NCBI RefSeq assembly: GCF_900103455.1
Contig: NZ_FNHI01000037.1
Location: forward strand, 1-34,175
Origin: Streptomyces wuyuanensis
Lineage (GTDB): Bacteria; Actinomycetota; Actinomycetes; Streptomycetales; Streptomycetaceae
DNA length: 34,175 bases
Direction of reading: 5' to 3'
Numbering within the stretch: position 1 is the first letter of the stretch; each line of letters starts with the position of its first letter. Position numbers and translations under genes: made by a program. The notes under the pieces are model-generated. The model made no database searches, was not told the DNA's origin, and saw nothing but the letters and a program-made list of their open reading frames with translations. This document shows, piece after piece, positions 23,120 to 31,136 of the stretch.

Positions 23120-24223
23120 ATGGCTGCGCACACCTCGGGTCCCAACGGACTCGTCCCCATACACATCGCTGTCCGCGACCCCGCCCAGATGGAAGAGCTC
23201 GATCCGCGAGCCAACGACTACGTACGTGGCCTCTTCGCGGCCTCGGCCAAGTACGCGGGCATCTCCTGGGCCAAGCATGGGGCCGAGCCGCGCTGGCTCG
23301 ACATGGACACCAGCACCTGCGCCGTCGCCATCAACCCGAGCCACTTTTCCGGCAACGGCGCCGACGAGTTCGACAGGTTCCTGTCCGGGGCGGCCTCGCG
23401 CGGCGAGCCCGCGCTCATCATCGCGACGATGGGCACGGCGGACAACGATGATGTCCCCGTGCGGTCGGTCTTCGGCCCGCCCGGCGGCCGCGTGGACTTC
23501 CGCAACTTCACCGGCGCGGTTGTCGGCAAGCGGCTGCTCGCGGGGGCGGAGGTCTCTCTGGTTCCCGGTCTGGACAGGGTTGATCACGACCTTGGACTGA
23601 GACTCCGCAACCGCCCGTCCAGCGTCCCCTGGTGGGCGATGACCCTGCAGGCGAGCACCGTAGCGGGCTCACGGGGGACCATGGTTCGCGAGCCCGAAGG
23701 CGAGCTGGCGCCGATCCTCGTCGACAGCCTGGGCGAGCCCGTCGTCGCACGCTGGACATCCCCCGACGGTCAGCAGATCTGGTACATCATCCCTGACGGG
23801 GTCGACTGGAATCAGATCGTCGACTGGCTCGTCCAGCGCTCCCTGCCCGAACACGTACCTGCCGCACTGCGCCGCGTCCGCTCACGCCACCATCTCGACC
23901 CCGCCCTGGAAACCCCCGCCGAGACGCAGGCACGCAGTGCCCTTGAGGAGCTGGAGCGCCGCTACCTGGAGGACAAGGCCCGCCTGAAAGACGACCTGGA
24001 GCAGGCGAGGCAGGAGGCCGAACCCGTACGGAACGGTCTGCTCTACGGCAGCGGCAGCGAGCTGGAAGACGCGGTAGCCGTGGTGCTGCGTGCCGCCGGC
24101 TTCGCCGTCACCGATCTGGACGAGGAGCTGGGAGACACCCTGTCGGCAGACCTGCTCGCCGTGCTGAACGGGGCCACGTGCCTGGTCGAGGTGAAGGCCG
24201 CCGCAGGGGCACCCGGGGAGTGA
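23120..24223 (+). CDS. Restriction-endonuclease-fold protein, 3' end lost at a transposon end
   Basis: 367 residues. The N-terminal ~270 residues are unrecognised but look folded (ARANDYVRGLFAAS-type helix, LIIATMGTADNDD, WWAMTLQAST). A coiled coil follows (ARSALEELERRYLEDKARLK). The C-terminal domain LLYGSGSELEDAVAVVLRAA contains Glu314, then SADLLAV with Asp344, then LVEVKAAAG with Glu357 and Lys359. This is a complete PD-(D/E)xK active site. The frame then stops almost at once (GAPGE) where transposon sequence begins. Related folds continue with another helix-strand pair after the ExK strand, so the protein is probably truncated. It is divergent from the Abi-like unit and was probably part of a defence module. 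Confidence 0.7.
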   Translation: MAAHTSGPNGLVPIHIAVRDPAQMEELDPRANDYVRGLFAASAKYAGISWAKHGAEPRWLDMDTSTCAVAINPSHFSGNGADEFDRFLSGAASRGEPALIIATMGTADNDDVPVRSVFGPPGGRVDFRNFTGAVVGKRLLAGAEVSLVPGLDRVDHDLGLRLRNRPSSVPWWAMTLQASTVAGSRGTMVREPEGELAPILVDSLGEPVVARWTSPDGQQIWYIIPDGVDWNQIVDWLVQRSLPEHVPAALRRVRSRHHLDPALETPAETQARSALEELERRYLEDKARLKDDLEQARQEAEPVRNGLLYGSGSELEDAVAVVLRAAGFAVTDLDEELGDTLSADLLAVLNGATCLVEVKAAAGAPGE

Positions 24224-24290
24224 TGATCTGCGGGGTTCTGTCGGTGGTGGTTCGGCATCGTGATGTCAGTGCGGGAGATATGGGCATTGT

Positions 24291-24386
24291 GCAGGTCGGT
24301 TCGTTGCCGTGCGGGTTTCGGGTGGTGACATGGATGCCGATTTGGTGCTGACGTTTTTGGTGTCTGAGCAGGTCGGTTGGTTGCCG
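24291..24386. repeat. 19-bp direct repeat at the transposon left end
   Basis: GCAGGTCGGTTCGTTGCCG (24291-24309) recurs as GCAGGTCGGTTGGTTGCCG (24368-24386), 18 of 19 identical with a 77-bp period. Spaced direct repeats near an end are typical of transposase-binding sites in TniA/TnsB-type elements. No inverted copy was found at the right side. Confidence 0.6.
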
Positions 24387-24479
24387 GTTGGTACAGCGGG
24401 GAGCGCGTTGCCGCTGGTCATGAGTGTGTCGGCGATGGGCCGGGTGTCGGGGGCTGTGGGAGGCGGGGCATGTCGCCTT

Positions 24480-25520
24480 CTACCGGTGGTGGCCGAGTGT
24501 GTAGCGGATTCCTGTTGCGGTGAGGCGGAGTTGTTCGCCGTCTCGGGCGGTGATGAGGGGGAAGAGTGGGCTGTTCGGTGCACGGTCCTTGAGCTGTCCG
24601 TGGATGCCGGCCGCGCGTATCAGGGGCCGCGCCCAGGCGGGGAGGGGGTAGAGCCGGCATCGGCGGTGGGCGGTGCTGTCGTGGACTTTGACGGCGGTCG
24701 CTGTTTCGTTGATGTCGATGCCGCAGATGAGCGCGAGTCGGCTGATGTCTGCCCCGGTGACCGCGTGGATGGTCAGGGCTGTCGCGTGCAGGGGGTGCGC
24801 CACGGTGTTCAGCCGGGCGGCGAGGACGTCTGGTGGTGTGCGGCTCTGTCCTCGTGCGGGTGGTGCGCCGGTCTTCGTGGAAGTGAGCTCGGGCGCGCCT
24901 TGGCACCGGGCGCGTTTCGGACGGTCTGTCACCACGCCGTCCGGCCATGCCGGGGAGGTGATCCACTGTGCGTCGTCCGGGCTGGAGGCAGGTCCGGTGG
25001 TCGCTTGCTGGCCGGTGCTGTGCGTGTCGTCCGGTGGGTGGCCCGTGTGGTCCAGGACCGCACGGGCCTGGGGGAGGGTGTCGATGATGTGGTGCGGGGT
25101 CTGTTCGAGGAGCGTTCTCAGGGCTGGGCCGGCGGGCCGGTGCCACAGGAGGGTGAGGTGGATACCGCAGTGTTTGCGCAGGGTGAGTAGTTGTTCCTGG
25201 CGTGCGTGTGTGAGGCGGTCGGTGCGGCAGACGATGAGATGCCGGATGTGGTGGGTGAGGATCCAGGTGGCGACGGCGTCCCAGGCGGGGCGTTGGGAGT
25301 CGGCCCAGGTTCCGTAGGTTCCTCCGCCCTGGGGGAGGCGTTTGCCCAGGGCGTAGAGCAGGTCGTGGGCGAGGGCGGCGGGTGCGCCGTTGGCGGGGCT
25401 GGGGTCGAGGGTCAGGCGACCCAGGGCAGGTTCGTGTGCGGCATGAGCGGCGGCCGTCCAGGCGGGGTGGTCGTCTTTGTCGACGAGGACGGTGACGGAT
25501 GGGAGGCCGCCGGCCGTCAC
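24480..25520 (-). CDS. Third transposon protein, N-terminal unknown and C-terminal tyrosine-recombinase-like
   Basis: 346 residues from GTG 25520, which shares one base with the stop of the ATPase gene. The N-terminal half has WDAVATWILTHHIRHLIVCR and QEQLLTLRKHCGIHLTLLWH, resembling a small RecA/Rossmann-like domain. The C-terminal ~100 residues, ALTIHAVTGADISRLALICG then YPLPAWARPLIRAAG and SPLFPL, follow the order of the first half of a tyrosine-recombinase catalytic domain. However, the box I Arg is missing (TGADISRL instead of TG-x-R) and the HxxR...Y half is absent. It has no Cys-rich zinc ribbon like TniQ/TnsD. It may be a DNA-binding target selector derived from an integrase. Confidence 0.6.
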   Translation of the reverse strand: MTAGGLPSVTVLVDKDDHPAWTAAAHAAHEPALGRLTLDPSPANGAPAALAHDLLYALGKRLPQGGGTYGTWADSQRPAWDAVATWILTHHIRHLIVCRTDRLTHARQEQLLTLRKHCGIHLTLLWHRPAGPALRTLLEQTPHHIIDTLPQARAVLDHTGHPPDDTHSTGQQATTGPASSPDDAQWITSPAWPDGVVTDRPKRARCQGAPELTSTKTGAPPARGQSRTPPDVLAARLNTVAHPLHATALTIHAVTGADISRLALICGIDINETATAVKVHDSTAHRRCRLYPLPAWARPLIRAAGIHGQLKDRAPNSPLFPLITARDGEQLRLTATGIRYTLGHHR

Positions 25521-26311
25521 TACATGCCGCCGATCTTGCTGTAGACCCAGCGTACGAGGTCTTCGTCGACCTGTTTGAGGCCGAGTTTCTTCATGCCGGA
25601 GAGGATGTGGGTGGTGATGTTGGCCCAGTTGCGGAAGCTGCCGTGGGCGGCCTGTTTGTCGATCGCGTCGATCAGTGCGGTGTCGACGTCTGCCCAGATG
25701 GGGTGGAAGGCGGGGATCGTGGCCCGTACCTCGTCTTTGGACATGCGGGTGAACTCCTGCCAGATGAAGATCCGGGAGGCGAGCATGGGTTCGCGGCGCA
25801 GGACCTTGTAGCAGCCGTCGCCTCCGGCGAAGATCACGGCGATGTTGGTGCGTTTGTCGTCCCACAGGTGGCGCCAGAACTCGAACCCGGTCTTCTTCAT
25901 CCACTGCGCCTCGTCGCAGACCAGGACCCGGAACTCCTCGGCGAGTGCTTCCTTGAGGAGGGTGTCGAACTCGATCGGGCGGGTTGGCGGCTCACCCGGG
26001 AGCCCGAGCGCCTGGAAGAGACCGTGTCGGATGTCGCGCGGGGTCGGTCCGGCCCGTAGTTCCAGGCGGTGGGTGATGTCCGGGGCGAGGTGGCGCAGCG
26101 CGGAGTTCACTGACATCGTCTTGCCGGATCCGGCCGGCCCGTAGACGCACATCATGGCCTTGGCCTCGATGACGGCCTCGATGTTGTCCCGGGTGGTCAG
26201 CAGTGTGTCGGTGCCGACCAACTGGGCCTGTTCCAGGCCCAGGAAGTGGTCTTCGCTCTCGTCGGGCAGCAGCCCGTAGTCCAGGTCAGCGATCATCAGC
26301 TTGGTCCTCAT
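25520..26311 (-). CDS. TniB/TnsC-like AAA ATPase of the transposon
   Basis: 263 residues. Walker A is MCVYGPAGSGKTMSV (58-65 for the GPAGSGKT core), Walker B is FRVLVCDEAQWM near 127-133, and a sensor region reads NIAVIFAGGDGCYKVL. ASRIFIWQEFTRMS matches the arginine-finger end of AAA+ target-selection ATPases. This class controls the transposase and recognises target DNA. The reading frame overlaps the transposase 3' end by 26 nt; ATG 26293 is an alternative start with a better ribosome site. Its stop shares a base with the third gene, so all three are coupled. Confidence 0.85.
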   Translation of the reverse strand: MRTKLMIADLDYGLLPDESEDHFLGLEQAQLVGTDTLLTTRDNIEAVIEAKAMMCVYGPAGSGKTMSVNSALRHLAPDITHRLELRAGPTPRDIRHGLFQALGLPGEPPTRPIEFDTLLKEALAEEFRVLVCDEAQWMKKTGFEFWRHLWDDKRTNIAVIFAGGDGCYKVLRREPMLASRIFIWQEFTRMSKDEVRATIPAFHPIWADVDTALIDAIDKQAAHGSFRNWANITTHILSGMKKLGLKQVDEDLVRWVYSKIGGM

Positions 26312-27887
26312 CAGGGGTGGGTATGCGCGCCGTCCTGGGGCGGGCCCAGGTATCGGGTGCGGGGCCGTGCGGAACCAAGTCGGGGCGGGCTAGCGCACGG
26401 CGGTCCGTCTGCGCCGCCGCGCCCAGTTCCTCTTCGGCCTGTGCGGAGGTCGAAGAGGTGAGTGGCCTGGGCGGGGCGGCGGTGGTGGAGGCTTCGAAGC
26501 GCCGGCGGCGCAGCTTCTCCGCGGCCTTCAGATCGGCCTTGAGCCGCCGGGCGGCCGCGGTCCGTGCGGCCTGGACGGAGCGGATCTGCTCCCGGCTCGC
26601 CGCAGCGGCCAGGAACGCCGACCCGAGATGGCGGCCGGTCGCGGCGTCGAAGACCTCGATGGTGTCGTCGTGATGGGGCAGGTGGCGTACCGAGACCTTC
26701 GTGCCGGTACGGCCGTTCATCCACGGGGCGAGGTAGTCGCGGCGGCGCCACCGCACCCCGCTGGTACTGATCGTGTACGTACGGCCGTCGTCCTCCAGGG
26801 CGAACGTCGCCAGCTGCCCCGCGGACACGTCCGTGAGCGGGGTCGCGTCGGCCTGCCACGCCTGGATGGGGGTCCTCCCGTTCAGCGCGGACGGATGGTG
26901 GCGGGTGTTCCACCAGCACGCCCAGTCCAGCAGTAGTCCCACGAACGCCTCGTAGGTGAGCGGTGGGGCGTCGGGGTCGGCGAGTCGGCCGCGGTTGAGT
27001 TTCTGGCGGCCGGTGTAGCGGGGGAGTGAGACGAGGAACATCTCTTCCACCGCGTCGTTCAGCGCCTCGATCGTGCCCTTGAGATGCGGGCTGTAGGCGG
27101 GCAGGTCGGTGACGGGGACGGCGAGCGCGCCCATCGCCGCGGTGACCGTCTGGCACAGGAACTCCTTGCCGCGATCGACCCGGATCTGACCGGGCAGGCC
27201 GCCCACCGGTCCGAACGGCTCGCTGCGGGTGATCGCGATCCGCAGGGACGCCAGTACTGCGTCCCGGCTCGGAGCGTGCGCGGTGACCGCGGCCCCGGTG
27301 ATCGCCTTGGTGGCGCAGTCGATGAACCAGGTCACCCACGGTGTGGCCAGCTCACCTTCCACATCGACTTCGACGGGCACGTGCTTGTGGTCGCCCTCCC
27401 ACGCCGCGTTGCGATGCGTTGGTGGGCGCTGCCCGAACACGTCGTGAGCACGGCGGGCGGCTTCCCCACTCTTCAGCCCGGCCCGCTCGCCGCGGGTCAG
27501 GTCCCGGCGGATCGCCCGGTGCAACGTGGAGAGCGAGGGCACCGCGGGAGCGTTCGGATCGTCGGCCGCCCGCTGTACCAGCTCGGCGTGGACTCGGGAG
27601 GCATTACCGCCCCACAGCGCCAGCAGCCGCCGGACTTCGGTGGTGACCGTGAAATGGGGCGCCTCCACCCGTGCGAGGCGGTGATCCTTGCGGGCAGCGG
27701 CCAGCCACCGCCACACTGTCCGCTCCGACTTCCCCAACGCCTTTGCCACCAGGCGCACATGCGCGGCGCTCAGCTCACCGCGGCTGTCGAGGTCCAGCAG
27801 CCGGGGCATTGCCGCCGCCCGGCCCGACGTTGGCGGGAACAGGGCCACCGGACCGCCTTCGCGATCACCATCACGCCTTCCCTGCAT
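26286..27887 (-). CDS. TniA/TnsB-like DDE transposase (Mu-C type)
   Basis: 533 residues from ATG 27887, which has GGAAGG 6 nt upstream; the open frame reaches back to 28004. The N-terminus carries an HTH (VAKALGKSERTVWRWLAAAR). The catalytic core has Asp166 (AWEGDHKHVP), Asp238 (IRVDRGKEFL) and Glu274 (HLKGTIEALN), a DD(35)E spacing. A Mu-transposase C-terminal beta-barrel follows (WRRRDYLAPWMNGRTGTKVS), then a helical tail that would contact the ATPase. The triad and fold are complete, so it is likely active. Confidence 0.87.
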   Translation of the reverse strand: MQGRRDGDREGGPVALFPPTSGRAAAMPRLLDLDSRGELSAAHVRLVAKALGKSERTVWRWLAAARKDHRLARVEAPHFTVTTEVRRLLALWGGNASRVHAELVQRAADDPNAPAVPSLSTLHRAIRRDLTRGERAGLKSGEAARRAHDVFGQRPPTHRNAAWEGDHKHVPVEVDVEGELATPWVTWFIDCATKAITGAAVTAHAPSRDAVLASLRIAITRSEPFGPVGGLPGQIRVDRGKEFLCQTVTAAMGALAVPVTDLPAYSPHLKGTIEALNDAVEEMFLVSLPRYTGRQKLNRGRLADPDAPPLTYEAFVGLLLDWACWWNTRHHPSALNGRTPIQAWQADATPLTDVSAGQLATFALEDDGRTYTISTSGVRWRRRDYLAPWMNGRTGTKVSVRHLPHHDDTIEVFDAATGRHLGSAFLAAAASREQIRSVQAARTAAARRLKADLKAAEKLRRRRFEASTTAAPPRPLTSSTSAQAEEELGAAAQTDRRALARPDLVPHGPAPDTWARPRTARIPTPDEDQADDR

Positions 27888-28330
27888 CATGGCCCTTCCC
27901 ACGAGAACCGGACGGCATGAACTGCCCTCCAGGTCCCAGGTATCGCAGCCCTTCGGCACCCTACTGACGTGAATCGGCATAAGACTGACAGCAGCCATGG
28001 TCATCCGATACAGATGTGCTCCACGTGCCGCCCAGCATGGTTGATCTGGTGCTCTGCACGGGCGCCGACGCCCGCGTCTTGTGGCCGGGGCGCGTATCCG
28101 GTGTCACTGACCCAGGTACGGGGCGTGCTGCTCGGACAGTTCGGCCGGGTGCAGGCACGTCTGGGCACGTGGTCATGTGTTGGGTACGTGAGGGGGAGCG
28201 GCGGGTGCGGTGGCGCCGGGTGGTGAGGCTGTTGATGTCTGTGGTGGCCGCGGTCAGGGCGTCCAGCCTCTCACCCCGTCCAACTGACCGCCGTCCGAGG
28301 GGTGAAAAGTCATACCGGACAAGGAAATGA

Positions 28331-28485
28331 GCTGTCCGCATACAAGGAGATCAACTGTCCGCTCACCCGGACGTCCCACTGTCCGTGGACAGCGACTTCG
28401 ACGCCTACTGGCGCTACCACCAGCAACGCGATCACCTACGGTTCACACCATCCGCTACCGCGACATACTCACCCTCGCCGCATGA
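28331..28485 (+). pseudogene. Possible relic of a transposase-like tail
   Basis: After an in-frame stop at 28328, a frame reads DSDFDAYWRYHQQRDHLR. If one G is added at 28441 it continues as VHTIRYRDILTLAA and a stop at 28483-28485. This dense aromatic/charged tail looks like the C-terminus of some IS transposase, but I cannot name it. There is no good start codon. The rest of the 28005-28573 stretch holds no supported gene. Confidence 0.25.
28332..28385. repeat. CTGTCCG repeated three times with 23-24 bp spacing
   Basis: CTGTCCG occurs at 28332, 28355 and 28379. The near-constant spacing of two helical turns resembles transposase-binding arrays at an element end. It could be coincidence, as the last two copies also lie in a possible coding relic. 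Confidence 0.4.
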
Positions 28486-28573
28486 CCAACAGCCCGGGAA
28501 CAAGGACTGCCCGCGGCGTTAGGGTTTCCGGGACAGGCCATACGGCACGCTGCACCCCTGGGGACGAAACAGT

Positions 28574-30973
28574 ATGGGACACGGAGCGCGGAAGCAGCTG
28601 GCGGAGCTGCTCGACGACGCGCAGCGGCGCGGGGACTTCAGCACCCGTATCGAGATGTCGGCCCGCGCGCTGCGCATCGAGGTCGACGGGGTGGGGGAAC
28701 TGCCGCTGCCGCTGCGTGCCCCGGTCACCAAGAAACTGATCGCGCAAGCCCGGCAGGCATCCTTCGGTCGTGGCGAGCAGACCCTGTCCGACACCAGCGT
28801 CCGCGACACCTGGGAGATCACTCCGGACCGCATCACGCTCGGCGGCACTGACTGGGACCGCACCCTGGACGGCGTCCTCGACGGTGTCCGCACGGCGCTC
28901 GGTCTGCCGCCCACCGTCGTCCTACGTGCCGAGCCGCACGCACTGCTCGTCTACGGCAAGGGCCAGTTCTTCCTGCCGCACCAAGACTCCGAGAAGGACG
29001 ACTCCATGGTGGGCACCCTGGTCGTCTCGCTGCCCTCGCACCACACCGGCGGCGAACTCGTCGTCTCGCACGCCGGCCGCAGCGTCGTCCACCAGGCGTC
29101 CCGGGATAAGCTGACCTTCGCCGCCTTCTACGCGGACTGCCTGCACGAGGTCAAGCCCGTCAAGTCCGGCTACCGCGTCACCCTCACCATGAACCTCCTC
29201 GCTGAACGCATCCGCCCGGCTGGCGAAGACGACGGGGGCCTGGTCGCCGATCTGGCCCACTGCCTGACCGAACACTTCACCGAGCCGGCCGAAGAGCGCT
29301 ACGCCTACGGCCGCCAGAAGGCCGCGCCCCCGAACCGTCTCGTGTACCTCCTCGACCACGAGTACACCCAGCGCGGCCTGGACTGGGACCGCCTCAAGGG
29401 AGCCGACGCCACCCGCACTGCCCTGCTCCGCCAGGCCGCCGCGGAGGCGGACTGCGAAGCGGTCCTCGCGTTGGCCGAGGTGAAGGAGACCTGGGACGCG
29501 CATGCGCCGTATGACCGCTACGACTACTACGGCGAGGTCGAGCACTATGACGACTGCGAGGACGAGGAGTGCGAGGGTGAATGCCTCCTGGACCCCGACG
29601 GGGAACCCGGTGCTGAGCGCCGCCGCAGCGGCGACTTCTCCGACTACGAACTGAACGAGCTGATCGACGACGAGATCACGCTGAGCTGGTGGACCCGCCC
29701 GGACGGCACCGGCGGCGAGCAGATCAACCTGCCCGTTGCGTACGCCGAGGTGTGCGCCACCGCCGAGAACAAGGACCTGACGCCCTACCAGTCCGAGTAC
29801 GAGGGCTACATGGGCAACTACGGCAACACCCTCGACCGCTGGTACCGGCGGGCTGCCGTGGTCCTGTGGCCCCGGCAGCGCTCGTTCACGGCCCGTGCCG
29901 AGGCCGGCTCCGAGGGCGCACTGCGGGAACTTCAGGGCCACCTGGATGCCGGGGACCTCGACCGGGCGCGCACGCTTGCCCGGTCGCTCGCCCCGTTCTG
30001 GAAGCATCACGGTTCGGGTGAGGCGGCCGCGGCGCTCTTTGCCGCCGCCCTGCCCGTCGCGGTGGGACTGCGGGAAGCGGACACTGCCACGATGCTCCTC
30101 GCGCCTTTTGGGGTGGAGACTGTGGGTGAGCGGCACGCCTCGGGTCTCGCGGCAGCGGCCGCGCGGTACGGAAGGACGTGGGCCCGCGGGGCCGTCAGCA
30201 GCTGGTTCGGCACGGTTGGCGCGTACACCGGGGCCGGCCGCGCGGCGTGGCTCGAATCGCTGCCCGGCCTGTGCACCGCGCTGCGGGCCGCCGACGGCGA
30301 TGGGGACGCGATGGCCTCGCCGCTGGCCGAGGGTGCCTGGCAAGCAGTCGAGCAGCAGCTCACTAGCTGGCTCGGCGTCGGCCGCGAGACGGAGCGCCGC
30401 ACAGGAATGGAGGGGCTCGGCGTATCTCTGGCCCGCGTCCTGCAGGCGGCAGGGCCCGAGACCGCCGACACTATCGCCGCCACGCTGCGCGGCCTGCCGG
30501 ACACCGCCCTGGAATGCCTGCTCCCCGCCCTGCGCACAGCGGCCCGCCAGCCGACGACCATACGCGATGGCGCACCCGCCGCCCGGGCTTTTCAGACCCT
30601 CGCAGACCACTGTGAGGACCGGCTCGCCGCGGCCCTCACCCGCCCCGTACGTGCGGCCGACGACTGGTCCCTCACCCTGGCCGGGACATGCCGGACTGGC
30701 TGCGGACTCTGCCCCGACTTGGACGCCTTCCTCACCTCCCGTACCCGCCACGTCATGGAGTGGCCGCTCGCGAAGGAGGGACGCCGCCACCTCCACAGCC
30801 GCATCGACCAGGCCGGCCTGCCCGTCTCCCACACCACCCGGCGCCAGGGACGTCCCTACGTACTGGTCTTGACCAAGACGGACGCCGTCTTCACCCGTGA
30901 ACAGGCGACCCGCACCCGCGCCGAGACCGACCTGGCGTGGCTGCGGGACAAATGGCCCCGGGCGCGCGGTTGA
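28574..30973 (+). CDS. Large 2OG-Fe(II) oxygenase-like protein
   Basis: 799 residues, far longer than a single prolyl-4-hydroxylase domain. Residues about 115-210 hold the oxygenase core: LLVYGKGQFFLPHQDSEKDD gives His136 and Asp138, CLHEVKPVKSGYR gives His191 and the 2-oxoglutarate-binding Arg201. The active site is complete. Residues about 309-350 are very acidic with several Cys (HYDDCEDEECEGEC). The remaining ~450 residues are helical and end in a conserved-looking CRTGCGLCPDLDAFL segment. It probably hydroxylates a protein or peptide; the substrate is unknown. The ATG has GGGGACG upstream. It converges with the telomere-linked helicase. Confidence 0.75.
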   Translation: MGHGARKQLAELLDDAQRRGDFSTRIEMSARALRIEVDGVGELPLPLRAPVTKKLIAQARQASFGRGEQTLSDTSVRDTWEITPDRITLGGTDWDRTLDGVLDGVRTALGLPPTVVLRAEPHALLVYGKGQFFLPHQDSEKDDSMVGTLVVSLPSHHTGGELVVSHAGRSVVHQASRDKLTFAAFYADCLHEVKPVKSGYRVTLTMNLLAERIRPAGEDDGGLVADLAHCLTEHFTEPAEERYAYGRQKAAPPNRLVYLLDHEYTQRGLDWDRLKGADATRTALLRQAAAEADCEAVLALAEVKETWDAHAPYDRYDYYGEVEHYDDCEDEECEGECLLDPDGEPGAERRRSGDFSDYELNELIDDEITLSWWTRPDGTGGEQINLPVAYAEVCATAENKDLTPYQSEYEGYMGNYGNTLDRWYRRAAVVLWPRQRSFTARAEAGSEGALRELQGHLDAGDLDRARTLARSLAPFWKHHGSGEAAAALFAAALPVAVGLREADTATMLLAPFGVETVGERHASGLAAAAARYGRTWARGAVSSWFGTVGAYTGAGRAAWLESLPGLCTALRAADGDGDAMASPLAEGAWQAVEQQLTSWLGVGRETERRTGMEGLGVSLARVLQAAGPETADTIAATLRGLPDTALECLLPALRTAARQPTTIRDGAPAARAFQTLADHCEDRLAAALTRPVRAADDWSLTLAGTCRTGCGLCPDLDAFLTSRTRHVMEWPLAKEGRRHLHSRIDQAGLPVSHTTRRQGRPYVLVLTKTDAVFTREQATRTRAETDLAWLRDKWPRARG

Positions 30974-30991
30974 GAGGTGACACATCCGTAC

Positions 30992-31022
30992 CTCTTCTCC
31001 CCGACAGCGATGACGAGAAGAG
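30992..31022. terminator. Hairpin between the convergent oxygenase and helicase genes
   Basis: CTCTTCTC (30992-30999) pairs with GAGAAGAG (31015-31022) around a 15-nt loop, 19 nt after the oxygenase stop. The position suits a terminator for the oxygenase gene and possibly for both genes. The stem is only 8 bp and AT-mixed, so strength is uncertain. Confidence 0.45.
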
Positions 31023-31136
31023 CGAAGGGTGCGGGTCTAAACCATTTTGGGTACGAGGGTGATGGCCTTCGGCTGGACGCGGCGGGTCGGTTTGAGCCCC
31101 CTGCCCTTCCATGTCCCGCTGCCCGTCCGGTGCCGC

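Larger units (their letters stand above)
24222..28354 (-). mobile_element. TniA/TniB-type transposon with an unusual third gene
   Basis: Three overlapping minus-strand genes encode a Mu-C-type DDE transposase, an AAA ATPase and a third protein; they occupy 24480-27890. Outside them lie ~250 bases at the left with a 19-bp direct repeat and ~450 bases at the right with repeated CTGTCCG. These flanks look like transposase-binding ends. The left boundary is placed where the nuclease gene at 23120 breaks off. GATGATCT near 24223 and AGATCAAC near 28347 form a weak inverted match, so the exact ends are uncertain. No target duplication was found. Confidence 0.5.

Noticed and set aside
24309..25190. 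Open frame of 293 codons on the plus strand over the third transposon gene
   Set aside because: Val/Gly-rich composition with no motif; the minus-strand frame is coupled to the ATPase gene and has structured sequence.
24223..28354. TGATCT/AGATCA as terminal inverted repeats of the transposon
   Set aside because: Only 6-8 bp match and no target duplication beside them, so used only as a rough boundary.
28922..30985. 687-codon minus-strand frame across the 2OG oxygenase
   Set aside because: Shadow frame; the plus strand carries the complete HxD...H...R oxygenase site.
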